Shown here piece after piece: positions 45,546 to 53,815 of a stretch of 64,000 bases of DNA. Origin of the DNA: Pseudoalteromonas luteoviolacea (GTDB lineage Bacteria; Pseudomonadota; Gammaproteobacteria; Enterobacterales; Alteromonadaceae). Within the stretch, counting starts at the first letter, position 1, and every line of letters begins with the position of its first letter. The notes below the pieces were generated by a model. It was not told where the DNA came from, did not search any database, and saw only the letters and a program-made list of their open reading frames with translations. The position numbers and the translations under genes are program-made. The stretch lies in the NCBI RefSeq assembly GCF_000814765.1, contig NZ_JWIC01000006.1, positions 516,338 to 580,337 on the forward strand, in the 5' to 3' direction.

Positions 45546-47507
45546 ATGTTAGAACAAAAATTAAAACTTAAAAACTCTGAGCTACGTAACCGCTTGGTCA
45601 TGGGATCAATGCATACAGGACTTGAAGAGGGGTGGCACAACCGAAAAAGGCTGCGTGCTTTTTACGAAGAAAGAGCAAAAGGGGGGGTTGGTTTAATCAT
45701 TACCGGTGGGTATAGCCCAAACATTCGAGGTAAACTAACACCTGTCGCATCGTCATTTAACTCTCGTTACGACGTTATCAAACATAAAGCATATACTGAC
45801 GCTGTGCATCAACACCAAGGTAAAATTTGCCTACAGTTGCTGCATGCTGGGCGTTATGCTTATCATCCGTTCAATGTTGGACCGAGTAAAATTAAAGCGC
45901 CTATCAATCCGTACACGCCCAAATCAATGTCTATTAGCATGATTAAAAGCACCATTAAAGACTTTGCAAAATCAGCATATATGGCTGAGAAAGCGGGTTA
46001 TGATGGCGTAGAAATCATGGGTTCGGAAGGATACTTAATTAATGAGTTTATGGCGCCGCACACTAATCATCGCACTGATGAATACGGTGGAACACTTGAA
46101 AATCGTATGCGACTGGCTATCGACATTGTAAAAGCGGTCAGGGCGCGAGTATCTAGTAAATTCATCATTGTCTTTAGGCTGTCGGTGATGGATTTAGTAC
46201 CTAACGGCTCCACCAGCGAAGAGGTCACAGTGCAAGCCAAAGCGCTGGAAGTTGCGGGGGCGGATATTTTAAATACCGGTATTGGATGGCATGAAGCACG
46301 CGTGCCTACCATTGCCAGTATGGTGCCTCCCGGTGCATTTAGAGAAGCCTCAAAACGTTTAAAGGATGTGGTAGATATACCTGTTGTCGCTGTTAATCGG
46401 ATAAATACACCTGAACTTGCAAATAATATTTTAGAGAAAGGCGAAGCTGATCTTATATCTATGGCAAGGCCACTGCTTGCAGACCCTGAATTTTTTAATA
46501 AATATGCCGAAAATAAATCTGAGCAAATTAATATTTGTATTGGCTGTAATCAGGGGTGTTTAGATCATGTTTTTAAGGGTAAGCGAGCTACTTGTTTGGT
46601 TAATCCACAAGCTGGCTTTGAATTAGATTATCCTCTTGAACAAGCCTCAAGTCCAAAAGATGTTTTAGTTGTCGGGGCAGGGCCTGCTGGCTTATCAGTG
46701 AGCTGCTATTTGGCTAAAAAAGGTCATACAGTTACTTTAATTGATAAAAATCAGCATGCAGGGGGCCAGTTTAATTTGGCAATGCGGATCCCTGGCAAAG
46801 AAGATTTTAAATTGGCGCTGAAATACTTTTTAAATGAGGTCACAAGGCTAGGCGTTAAAATGGAACTTGGCACACCTTATAGAAAGGACATGGATGCTGA
46901 TTACGATGATATTGTGTTCGCGACTGGGGTAAGCCCGCGTATGTCCAAGATAGAGTGTAACGATGGTAAACGCGTATTTGCATATGACGAAGTGATTCGT
47001 AAAGAGGTGGAGCTTGGTGAGAAAGTCGCGATCTTAGGTGCTGGCGGTATAGGCTTTGATATGGTGGCATTTTTAACAGAGCCTGAAAACCAGTCCATAG
47101 AAGACTTTAAAGGGCAGTGGGGCATCGAGCAGCCCGTTGTGCCATCTAGTGAGCAACGTAAAATATTTATGCTTAAGCGAAGTGCAGGTCGCTTCGGTGC
47201 AGGATTAGGGAAGACAACAGGCTGGATCCACAGAGCTGTGGCTAAGCATCACCAAGTTGAGCAAATATCAGGGTGCGAATATGTTTCTTTTTCAAATAAT
47301 GGCCTAGTGGTTCGTATTGATGGTAAAGAGCACACTCTTGATGTTGATACAGTGATAGCTTGTATCGGTCAGACTTCAAACGAGACCGATTTTGATAAAG
47401 AAAGTTTACCCAGTAACCATCATGTGATTGGTGGTGCATTGCTTGCCAGTGCCATTGACGCCAAGCGCGCGATATACGAAGCACTACAAGTCGCTAGAAA
47501 GATATAA
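45546..47507 (+). CDS. fadH: 2,4-dienoyl-CoA reductase-type flavoprotein (FadH-like)
   Basis: Old-yellow-enzyme-type multidomain reductase: an N-terminal FMN TIM barrel (about residues 1-330; GGYSPNIRG, HAGRYAYH, GVEIMGSEGYLINEFMAPHT), a 4Fe-4S cluster motif (CIGCNQGCLDHVFKGK and the following TCLVNP) and a C-terminal FAD/NAD(P) domain (VVGAGPAGLSVSCYLA; ILGAGGIGFDMVAFL). 653 residues against 672 in E. coli FadH. Function in beta-oxidation of unsaturated fatty acids is likely. ATG at 45546 follows GGGG; TTG at 45534 is an alternative. Confidence 0.9.
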   Translation: MLEQKLKLKNSELRNRLVMGSMHTGLEEGWHNRKRLRAFYEERAKGGVGLIITGGYSPNIRGKLTPVASSFNSRYDVIKHKAYTDAVHQHQGKICLQLLHAGRYAYHPFNVGPSKIKAPINPYTPKSMSISMIKSTIKDFAKSAYMAEKAGYDGVEIMGSEGYLINEFMAPHTNHRTDEYGGTLENRMRLAIDIVKAVRARVSSKFIIVFRLSVMDLVPNGSTSEEVTVQAKALEVAGADILNTGIGWHEARVPTIASMVPPGAFREASKRLKDVVDIPVVAVNRINTPELANNILEKGEADLISMARPLLADPEFFNKYAENKSEQINICIGCNQGCLDHVFKGKRATCLVNPQAGFELDYPLEQASSPKDVLVVGAGPAGLSVSCYLAKKGHTVTLIDKNQHAGGQFNLAMRIPGKEDFKLALKYFLNEVTRLGVKMELGTPYRKDMDADYDDIVFATGVSPRMSKIECNDGKRVFAYDEVIRKEVELGEKVAILGAGGIGFDMVAFLTEPENQSIEDFKGQWGIEQPVVPSSEQRKIFMLKRSAGRFGAGLGKTTGWIHRAVAKHHQVEQISGCEYVSFSNNGLVVRIDGKEHTLDVDTVIACIGQTSNETDFDKESLPSNHHVIGGALLASAIDAKRAIYEALQVARKI

Positions 47508-47524
47508 CTAGCCAATAAAAAAGG

Positions 47525-47552
47525 AAAACGGCACATGAGTGTCGTTTTTTTT
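47525..47552 (+). terminator. Terminator after fadH-like gene
   Basis: AAAACGGCAC-ATGA-GTGTCGTTTT (10 bp, one G-U) followed by T-run. Confidence 0.9.
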
Positions 47553-47621
47553 ACCCTGCAATAAAAGTTGGCGAGCTTCGGTCTACACTGTATGAATACT
47601 ATTAAAGGTGTAAATCGTTAT

Positions 47622-48311
47622 ATGATTAATAAAATCCAATCCATTTATCAAACTAGCATCGAAAGAATCGATATTCTAAGTGGACTTGCCCCACTTATTT
47701 TGAGGCTGATCGTTGCGCCTGTCATGATCATCGCTGGGTATAATAAACTCAATTTAGCGAAAGAAGATGCTGGCTTTTTTGAAAGTCTATTAGCAGATGA
47801 AAACGTGGTTGCTTGGTTTGGTAACCCAGACTGGGGCCTAGGTTTACCATTTCCTGATTTACTGGCTTTTTTGGCTGGTTGGACAGAGTTGTTAGGTGGC
47901 TGGCTAATTTTAATTGGCTTAATGACTCGTTTGATGTCCATTCCGTTAATGGTGACGATGTTTGTTGCAGCAACACAAGTTCACTGGCATAACGGCTGGT
48001 TTTCGGTCGCACCAGCAAATCCTGATACCAGTGCTGCCCAAGTTTTTGCTTGGCTTGGCAGTGATACAGCAAAAGCAAGTTTGGAAAACAGCTTGGAGGT
48101 CGCAGAGCGATTAGACAGGATAAAGTCAATTGTCAGCACGCATGGGTTTCCAGAGTATCTGTATGAGAAAGGGAATATCGTAGTCTTAAATAACGGCATT
48201 GAGTTTGCGGCAATCTATTTTGCGATGTTTTTAAGCTTATTTTTCACTGGAGGTGGACGTTTGTTCAGTTTGGATTACTGGATAGCAAAGCGGCTTGGTT
48301 CGAAGGAGTAA
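47622..48311 (+). CDS. DoxX-family membrane protein
   Basis: 229 residues with four to five transmembrane helices; the N-terminal LILRLIVAPVMIIAGYNKL and later FLAGWTELLGGWLILIGLMTRL are the DoxX signatures (Arg/Gly in the first helix, GWTELLGG in the second). DoxX proteins are small membrane partners in redox or stress functions. The frame opens upstream to 47568; the ATG at 47622 is chosen because the region before it is not helix-like, but AAAGGTG is 13 bases away and the start is unsure. No operon partner is obvious. Confidence 0.75.
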   Translation: MINKIQSIYQTSIERIDILSGLAPLILRLIVAPVMIIAGYNKLNLAKEDAGFFESLLADENVVAWFGNPDWGLGLPFPDLLAFLAGWTELLGGWLILIGLMTRLMSIPLMVTMFVAATQVHWHNGWFSVAPANPDTSAAQVFAWLGSDTAKASLENSLEVAERLDRIKSIVSTHGFPEYLYEKGNIVVLNNGIEFAAIYFAMFLSLFFTGGGRLFSLDYWIAKRLGSKE

Positions 48312-48316
48312 AAATA

Positions 48317-48343
48317 TTAGGGAAAGTGCTAAACTTTCCCTAA
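48317..48343. terminator. Hairpin after DoxX gene
   Basis: 11-bp perfect stem TTAGGGAAAGT / ACTTTCCCTAA; no T-run follows, so termination is not certain. Confidence 0.55.
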
Positions 48344-48392
48344 CACTTCACGTTAAAATAATAAGTGTTTGTTTATTATTAAGGAATTATAT

Positions 48393-48941
48393 ATGGATGC
48401 CATTGAGCTTTTGCTGACACGTCAATCTGACAGCAAATTGTCCTTTCCAGGCCCGAGTGAATCGCAACTTGATATCATTAAAAAAGCGGCGTTAAAAGTG
48501 CCAGATCACGGCGGGCTAGCACCATGGAAGTTTATTGTCGTTAATGAAGACGCACGAGATAAGTTGGGCGAGATATATTACAAAGCTGCGGTTGAAGAAG
48601 AGCAAAACGAGCGCACAGTATCTCGCGCAAAAGAATTACCACATCGTGCACCGATGATGATCATTGCTGTTGCTCCTTATCAAGAGCATCCTAAAGTTCC
48701 CCGTGTTGAGCAAATTGAAAGTGCAGCATGCGCTTGCTTTGCAATGCAGCAAGCGGCATTTGCACAGCATTTGTCAGGTGTGTGGAGAACGGGTTACTTT
48801 GCTCAAAGTCCGGCAGTTAAACGGGAACTTGGATTGAATGAAAAGGACGAGATTGTTGGCTTTCTGTATCTAGGCACACCGACTATTCAATGTACGAAAC
48901 CTGTACGCCACGAACCAAGTTCATTTTTCACTGAATTATAA
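48393..48941 (+). CDS. Nitroreductase-family protein, YdjA-like
   Basis: 182 residues, an FMN-dependent nitroreductase fold protein. [31 protein letters not shown] and [10 protein letters not shown] match the E. coli YdjA subgroup closely. ATG at 48393 follows AAGGA by eight bases. Substrate not known. upp follows after 19 bases on the same strand, so the two may be co-transcribed. Confidence 0.88.
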   Translation: MDAIELLLTRQSDSKLSFPGPSESQLDIIKKAALKVPDHGGLAPWKFIVVNEDARDKLGEIYYKAAVEEEQNERTVSRAKELPHRAPMMIIAVAPYQEHPKVPRVEQIESAACACFAMQQAAFAQHLSGVWRTGYFAQSPAVKRELGLNEKDEIVGFLYLGTPTIQCTKPVRHEPSSFFTEL

Positions 48942-48960
48942 ATTTTTACAGAGGCAAGTT

Positions 48961-49593
48961 ATGGCACTTCATGTTGTTGAGCACCCGTTACTACAACACA
49001 AAATAGGTTTATTACGTGAGCATGGTATTTCGACTAAAAAGTTTCGTGAGTTGGTGTCGGAAGTGGGCAATTTGCTTACTTACGAAGCGACACGAGACTT
49101 ACCTACAGAAACCACCACGATAAAAAGCTGGACTGGTGATGATCTAGATGTACAAGAGATCAAAGGCAAAAAAATCACACTTGTGCCAATATTAAGAGCT
49201 GGCCTTGGCATGTTAGACGGTGTGATGCAGTTGTTACCCGCCGCAAAAATCAGTGTTGTAGGACTGCAAAGAAATGAAGAAACACTGGAACCTGTCTCAT
49301 ATTTTGAGAAGCTAGTTGGCAATCTAGAGTCAAGAAGGGCACTGGTGGTTGACCCAATGTTGGCTACAGGCGGCTCACTGATCGCGACACTTGATTTACT
49401 TAAAAAATCTGGCTGTAAAAATATCACAGCGATAGTGTTAGTTGCAGCACCAGAAGGGGTTGAGGCAGTCGAAAAAGCGCATCCAGATGTAGACGTGTAC
49501 ACCGCAGCGCTTGATAGCCACTTAAATGAAAACGGTTATATTGTGCCGGGCTTAGGTGATGCAGGTGATAAAATATTTGGTACACAAGGCTAA
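48961..49593 (+). CDS. upp: Uracil phosphoribosyltransferase
   Basis: Salvages uracil with PRPP to UMP. 210 residues (E. coli 208), with the [12 protein letters not shown]i-loop region, the PRPP-binding [21 protein letters not shown] and the C-terminal [15 protein letters not shown]. Ribosome-binding site GAGGC before the ATG. Terminator follows. Confidence 0.96.
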   Translation: MALHVVEHPLLQHKIGLLREHGISTKKFRELVSEVGNLLTYEATRDLPTETTTIKSWTGDDLDVQEIKGKKITLVPILRAGLGMLDGVMQLLPAAKISVVGLQRNEETLEPVSYFEKLVGNLESRRALVVDPMLATGGSLIATLDLLKKSGCKNITAIVLVAAPEGVEAVEKAHPDVDVYTAALDSHLNENGYIVPGLGDAGDKIFGTQG

Positions 49594-49600
49594 TTTAATT

Positions 49601-49628
49601 GGCTGACAAGCTCGTGTTGTCAGCCATG
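49601..49628. terminator. Terminator between upp and TVP38 gene
   Basis: Perfect 8-bp stem GGCTGACA / TGTCAGCC with a nine-base loop between convergent stops; T-run is short. Confidence 0.75.
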
Positions 49629-49633
49629 TCTTA

Positions 49634-50305
49634 TTAAGAATGTGACCCTTCAGCTTTGGTTCTACTTACTTGCTTATTGAATATCCACCAACATGCCCAG
49701 AAAAAACCAGTTAACCCGATGGCAGTATAGATCGCCGGCTTGGGGTTTTCCAATGTGCTGATCGAGCCCGCATAGGCCGCTATGCATGCATAGGGCACGG
49801 TGCTTGTTATCCAACAACCAATAAACTGCTTAAATGGCATTTTGGTCATCCCTGCCATACATGCTGAAATCTCTGGTAAAATTGGACTCGCTCTTGACAG
49901 TAAAATTACCACGGGACCTCGCTGCTGAAATAATGCAATGGCATTGGGTCTTTCAGTAGGATCTTTAACGAGCTTATCAAATAGCATGTTACCGTATTTA
50001 TAACTTATTACGTAACCAGTAACACCTGCGAGCAGTAGGCCGATCATTGCGCTTATTCCGCCCGCATAGGGGCCTAGAAAATAACCACCGAATATAATCA
50101 GCGTCAGTGTCGGAACTGCAATAAATAAATCTAAGAAAAGCAGACCAACCACAATGAGCGCCACCAAATATCCATTCAACTCTCCAGCGACAGTTAACCA
50201 AGTTTTAATATCGTCAATACTCAGTAATCCGCTGATTTTAATTGCGATGAAGGTAGATGCGAAAAAGCAAAATAGTATCAACATAATTTTTAAAAGTGAT
50301 TTCAT
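49634..50305 (-). CDS. TVP38/TMEM64 (DedA-like) membrane protein
   Basis: 223 residues, about five to six transmembrane helices, with the VTT-domain region FIAVPTLTLIIFGGYFLGPYA and RASPILPEISACMAGMTKM. This superfamily handles lipid or membrane-trafficking functions. It is the last of three genes (SDR, DUF2141, TVP38) spaced 0-24 bases, with a divergent Crp-like regulator. Substrate unknown. Confidence 0.85.
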   Translation of the reverse strand: MKSLLKIMLILFCFFASTFIAIKISGLLSIDDIKTWLTVAGELNGYLVALIVVGLLFLDLFIAVPTLTLIIFGGYFLGPYAGGISAMIGLLLAGVTGYVISYKYGNMLFDKLVKDPTERPNAIALFQQRGPVVILLSRASPILPEISACMAGMTKMPFKQFIGCWITSTVPYACIAAYAGSISTLENPKPAIYTAIGLTGFFWACWWIFNKQVSRTKAEGSHS

Positions 50306-50329
50306 AAAAAATACGCCTGCTGAAAAATG

Positions 50330-50773
50330 TTATGGATAATTAACTGAGATTGAAATGGGTGAGCTAAGATCAGTCAGTGATAGCTTTGCATCTTTAAACT
50401 TGGGAGGGCCACGCCAGCTTATTTTGGCACCATTTGAAAAACCAAGACCCTCTGAAGGGATGATACCAGTCCAGTTCTTTGAGGTTGTTTGTGAATTGTC
50501 TTCATCATGCAATACTTTAATTGCAAACTCTGCTTGAGTGGTTTTAAACTCGACGCTCAATGACTCAGCGTTTGGGCTGTGAAACTGAGTTTGTAATGCA
50601 CTTTTATGTTTTACAGGAAAGCCGTTGTCTTCGAATAACATCACCATGATTTGGCCCGTCCGTTTGGGATCTATACCATTAATCTCTACTTGCACAGTGG
50701 TTGCGATGGCGTTTTTAGTTGTCATTAAAAGTCCCCCTAAAATGAGTAATTTATATAATGTGAACATCGTCAT
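50330..50773 (-). CDS. DUF2141 exported protein
   Basis: 147 residues with a signal peptide (MTMFTLYKLLILGGLLMTTK). The mature part shows the DUF2141 pattern: VQVEINGIDPKRTGQIMVML, AEFAIKVLHDEDNSQ and a SEGLGFSNGAKI...GPPKFKDAKL segment. Function unknown in the family. Its ATG overlaps the SDR stop by one base and has AAGGA before it; TVP38 follows after 24 bases. Confidence 0.85.
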   Translation of the reverse strand: MTMFTLYKLLILGGLLMTTKNAIATTVQVEINGIDPKRTGQIMVMLFEDNGFPVKHKSALQTQFHSPNAESLSVEFKTTQAEFAIKVLHDEDNSQTTSKNWTGIIPSEGLGFSNGAKISWRGPPKFKDAKLSLTDLSSPISISVNYP

Positions 50774-51507
50774 TAAGATCCTTTTAAGAGGCGTTTGGCT
50801 AAACGCGGAGTCAAGGCATTTAAAAGCCTAAGTATCTTAATTTTGCCAATATCATGCTGTGGTACTTGTTTCTTTAACCCATTAAGAATTGACTGAGCAG
50901 CATATTCGGCAGACATTTTTTCGCCGCCGCGACCATGGGTCATGGGTGTGTCTACTAAAGGAATAAATGCTTGTAGTACCTTGATATTTGTGTGTTCTAA
51001 TTGGTAGCTTAAGCTTTGTGAAAAGAGGTTGATGGCTGCTTTTGAAGCGCAATATACACTGGCACTTTTTTTGGCTACAAAAGACAGTCCAGAGTTGATG
51101 TTGAGAATAATAGACTCTGAGTCACTGGCTTTGAGTGCCGGTAGTAGTAAAAATGACAGTGAGCAAACAGCAGTAAAGTTCACATTAATTTCCCGTGAAA
51201 TTTGCTCGTATTCAAAGTTGGGATCTGTAAAAAACGGCTCGTTTTGTACAGCCGCATTATTGATTAACACATCAACGCGAGCATATTCAGCTTGAATGCG
51301 TTCAGAGAGAGGTTTATAGCAGTCTGGATCAGAAAGGTCTGCCGAAAAACAGATGACGTTTTTGTATCTCTTTTTGAGTTGTTCAAGTCGTTTACTATTT
51401 CGAGCAACAACAATAATGGTATTTTGGGCGTGTAACTGCTCGACAATTTGCCGACCAATACCAGATGTACCGCCAGTAATCACGATGATCTTATTTACTA
51501 AGTTCAC
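50773..51507 (-). CDS. SDR-family short-chain dehydrogenase
   Basis: 244 residues from the GTG at 51507, which has GGAG eight bases before it; the frame runs on to 51567 without ribosome-binding site. The Gly motif is ITGGTSGIGRQIVEQL and the active-site motif YCASKAAINLF, with NNAAVQN. Substrate unknown. First gene of a three-gene operon, divergent from a Crp-like regulator. Confidence 0.87.
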   Translation of the reverse strand: MNLVNKIIVITGGTSGIGRQIVEQLHAQNTIIVVARNSKRLEQLKKRYKNVICFSADLSDPDCYKPLSERIQAEYARVDVLINNAAVQNEPFFTDPNFEYEQISREINVNFTAVCSLSFLLLPALKASDSESIILNINSGLSFVAKKSASVYCASKAAINLFSQSLSYQLEHTNIKVLQAFIPLVDTPMTHGRGGEKMSAEYAAQSILNGLKKQVPQHDIGKIKILRLLNALTPRLAKRLLKGS

Positions 51508-51697
51508 GTTCGTATCTCCAGTGATGAAACTGTTGGATACTTTAAAAGGCCAATAGCGAGACAGCATTAACCTATGTTAAAAATAACGAAATATTTTTGA
51601 GAATCAACGCGCCGTAGATACAGGTTTTTATTTGCTTATTTATGGCGCTCAGATCTGATGTGTATGTTGTTTCGTACGAATAAGTAAAGGGATCAAA

Positions 51698-52216
51698 ATG
51701 GAACTCCAAAGTTATATAGCAAAAAATGGTACGACCATAAATATTGAAAAAGGACAGCAAGTATTTACGCAAGGTGAACTCTGTGAACATGTCTATTTGG
51801 TAAAAACAGGGTTATTAAAGGCATTTTATTTAACTGAAAATGGCAAAGAGACCATTAAGTCTTTTATCCAATCAGGTACCATCATCGGAAGCTTAAATGC
51901 GGCCCATTGCCAAGTACCAAGCACTTTTAGTTTGGAGGCGTTGGAGCAATGCAGGCTCGTACAGATACCCTTAAACGAACTGTTAGCGTTAAGTAAAGAG
52001 TCTATTTCAATCTCACAAGAATTTATCCAAATTCTATTGTCTCTATCATTAAAAAAAGAACGCAGAGAATTTGAGTTACTCACTTTATCTGCATCTCAGC
52101 GTTTTGATAATTTACGTAATACAGATCCTGAGCTTGTTAAAAAGCTCACGCAAAATGACATTGCTAAGTATTTAGGGATCACACCTGTGGCATTAAGTAG
52201 AATCAAACATCAGTAA
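51698..52216 (+). CDS. Crp/Fnr-family regulator, divergent
   Basis: 172 residues; cNMP-binding-like barrel (IEKGQQVFTQGELCEHVYLV, GSLNAAHCQVPSTFSLEALE) and a C-terminal HTH (KLTQNDIAKYLGITPVALSRI). It faces the SDR-DUF2141-TVP38 operon with 190 bases between, which suggests it controls it. Lacks classical cAMP contacts. Similar in layout to the regulator at 22379. Confidence 0.85.
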   Translation: MELQSYIAKNGTTINIEKGQQVFTQGELCEHVYLVKTGLLKAFYLTENGKETIKSFIQSGTIIGSLNAAHCQVPSTFSLEALEQCRLVQIPLNELLALSKESISISQEFIQILLSLSLKKERREFELLTLSASQRFDNLRNTDPELVKKLTQNDIAKYLGITPVALSRIKHQ

Positions 52217-52390
52217 CTTCCGATAAGTCTACGCTGGAATTTGCAAGGCGCTCACGAAGTAAGCGGTTGTCGTAGTTAATTGGGTTTTAGATAGTGCACT
52301 GCTAAGCTATTTCTATGGTGTGATGTTATGTGCTAGAAAAAGCGCTGTAGGTATGTCATCTTTATTGATGATAAATATGAAAGGCCATCA

Positions 52391-53242
52391 ATGAGAGTCT
52401 CCAGTTTATTAATTTGTAGTGTTATTCTATTTTCAGAAGCCGTTAGTGCAACAAACTTTTTTAATCAGTGCAAACAAGTCAAAGCCAATATTACATCTCA
52501 TTTAAATGCTGATTTAAAGTGGTCTAACTACACAGTACGTATTTTTACAAGCCTAGATAAAATTAGATTTGAAGGCTTTGATATTCCGTTAGTCGTTACC
52601 GAAAATATGGAAGAAAGCGCTTTGTTATTTGACGAAAACCCCGAGTTCGTCATGTCCTCTCTAGAAGATGATGAATATTTTAAAAGCCAGATAGTGATAC
52701 TCAATTCGAATCTATTAGAAACTTTTCCTACTAAGCAGCCATCTTTTATTACAGGTAGTCTTTTTGATATATTGAAAAAAAGCTTGGATATTTCGTCTAG
52801 TGACTTTGTTTGTGATAAATCAAAGTTGGATCGTGATAACCTGAAAAGTGTTGCGGCGCTTGCAGAAAAATCTGTGTTAATCACATTAAAATCAGTCGTT
52901 GCTCCTTATGGTGCGATTGATGCAATCCGAATAAAGAATAAGAACGCATTTATAATCAGAACTGCAACAGGATTCGAGTATTATGAATTGCTCAATGGAA
53001 AGTCCTTGAAAATCCTAGTTGAAACACATGAAGAAACTGACCTCGATCAATTTATAAATGCACTCGGGTCCACTGGCATATATAAAGAGTCTTCCCAAGT
53101 TACAGCTGCGATTTTGAAAGCGATTAAGTCAAGACAAATCAAAGATTGGGAAGATGTACTTCAAGTGATGATGGACAAAGACTATTCACATTCCTCTCAA
53201 GCCTCAATTAGAACAATCATCCAAAATCTAAGCAGTCATTAA
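52391..53242 (+). CDS. Secreted hypothetical protein, unknown
   Basis: 283 residues, signal peptide MRVSSLLICSVILFSEAVSA. The mature part is mixed alpha/beta with Cys at NQCKQVK and FVCDKSK, a possible disulfide. Ends in an amphipathic helical tail (DWEDVLQVMMDKDYSHSSQASI). No family recognised. A second small ORF (53321) follows on the same strand. Confidence 0.55.
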   Translation: MRVSSLLICSVILFSEAVSATNFFNQCKQVKANITSHLNADLKWSNYTVRIFTSLDKIRFEGFDIPLVVTENMEESALLFDENPEFVMSSLEDDEYFKSQIVILNSNLLETFPTKQPSFITGSLFDILKKSLDISSSDFVCDKSKLDRDNLKSVAALAEKSVLITLKSVVAPYGAIDAIRIKNKNAFIIRTATGFEYYELLNGKSLKILVETHEETDLDQFINALGSTGIYKESSQVTAAILKAIKSRQIKDWEDVLQVMMDKDYSHSSQASIRTIIQNLSSH

Positions 53243-53320
53243 AAGTACTTCAACTTTAGCTTGCATTTGGGGACAGAACACCTAAGGTGCTTAATAGTTT
53301 CAAATAAGAAAGGTTATTTC

Positions 53321-53518
53321 ATGTCGAACAATAATAAAATGACGGATGAAGAGTTTTGCCAAATGATCACCTTGCTGTCTAAATTTGCAAATACAGAAAT
53401 GGATCAATTTGAGCTGTGGAAGTTCAAAAGCGATTTTGGAGAGGTATTGGTGAGTATGTCTCTGAATACAAGCGAAGATAGTTCGGCCTATACGGATGTC
53501 TCTGAAGCGATTAAATAA
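53321..53518 (+). CDS. Small acidic hypothetical protein
   Basis: 65 residues, no signal peptide: MSNNNKMTDEEFCQMITLLS followed by helix and a strand (FGEVLVSMSLN). The ATG at 53321 follows AAAGG by seven bases; a TTG at 53261 in frame is not favoured. It is 78 bases after the secreted orphan. No family known; a toxin-antitoxin or immunity role can not be shown. Confidence 0.55.
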   Translation: MSNNNKMTDEEFCQMITLLSKFANTEMDQFELWKFKSDFGEVLVSMSLNTSEDSSAYTDVSEAIK

Positions 53519-53815
53519 CAACTTAATGTAGTGGGTTTGACCCAATCAGCCATACATCTAAGCGAATGACAGCCGCGAGCATTAAAAACCCAGTCAAAGT
53601 TCCAACCAACTGTACAACTTTATTGCATTTTATTTTGTCTGTAGTGAAGGCAATAGGCCTATTTATTTTTGGCCTGACAGCCTCTAGGTAGGATCGCAAA
53701 TTTTATACTGATTACCTTTTTCAGGTATTGTAGAATGCGAGTCAATCATACTGGTTGCCTCCTAGAGTAGTGGATCACACTCTATAGCTAAACTTCAATT
53801 TTGGTAAAAATATTA
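53519..53815. other. Intergenic region before the BspA-like lipoprotein
   Basis: No gene seen. It includes the leader of the lipoprotein gene; no clear ribosome-binding site is found for its start. Confidence 0.4.

Noticed and set aside
49080..49502. 140-codon ORF antisense to upp
   Set aside because: Opposite-strand shadow of a well-supported gene.
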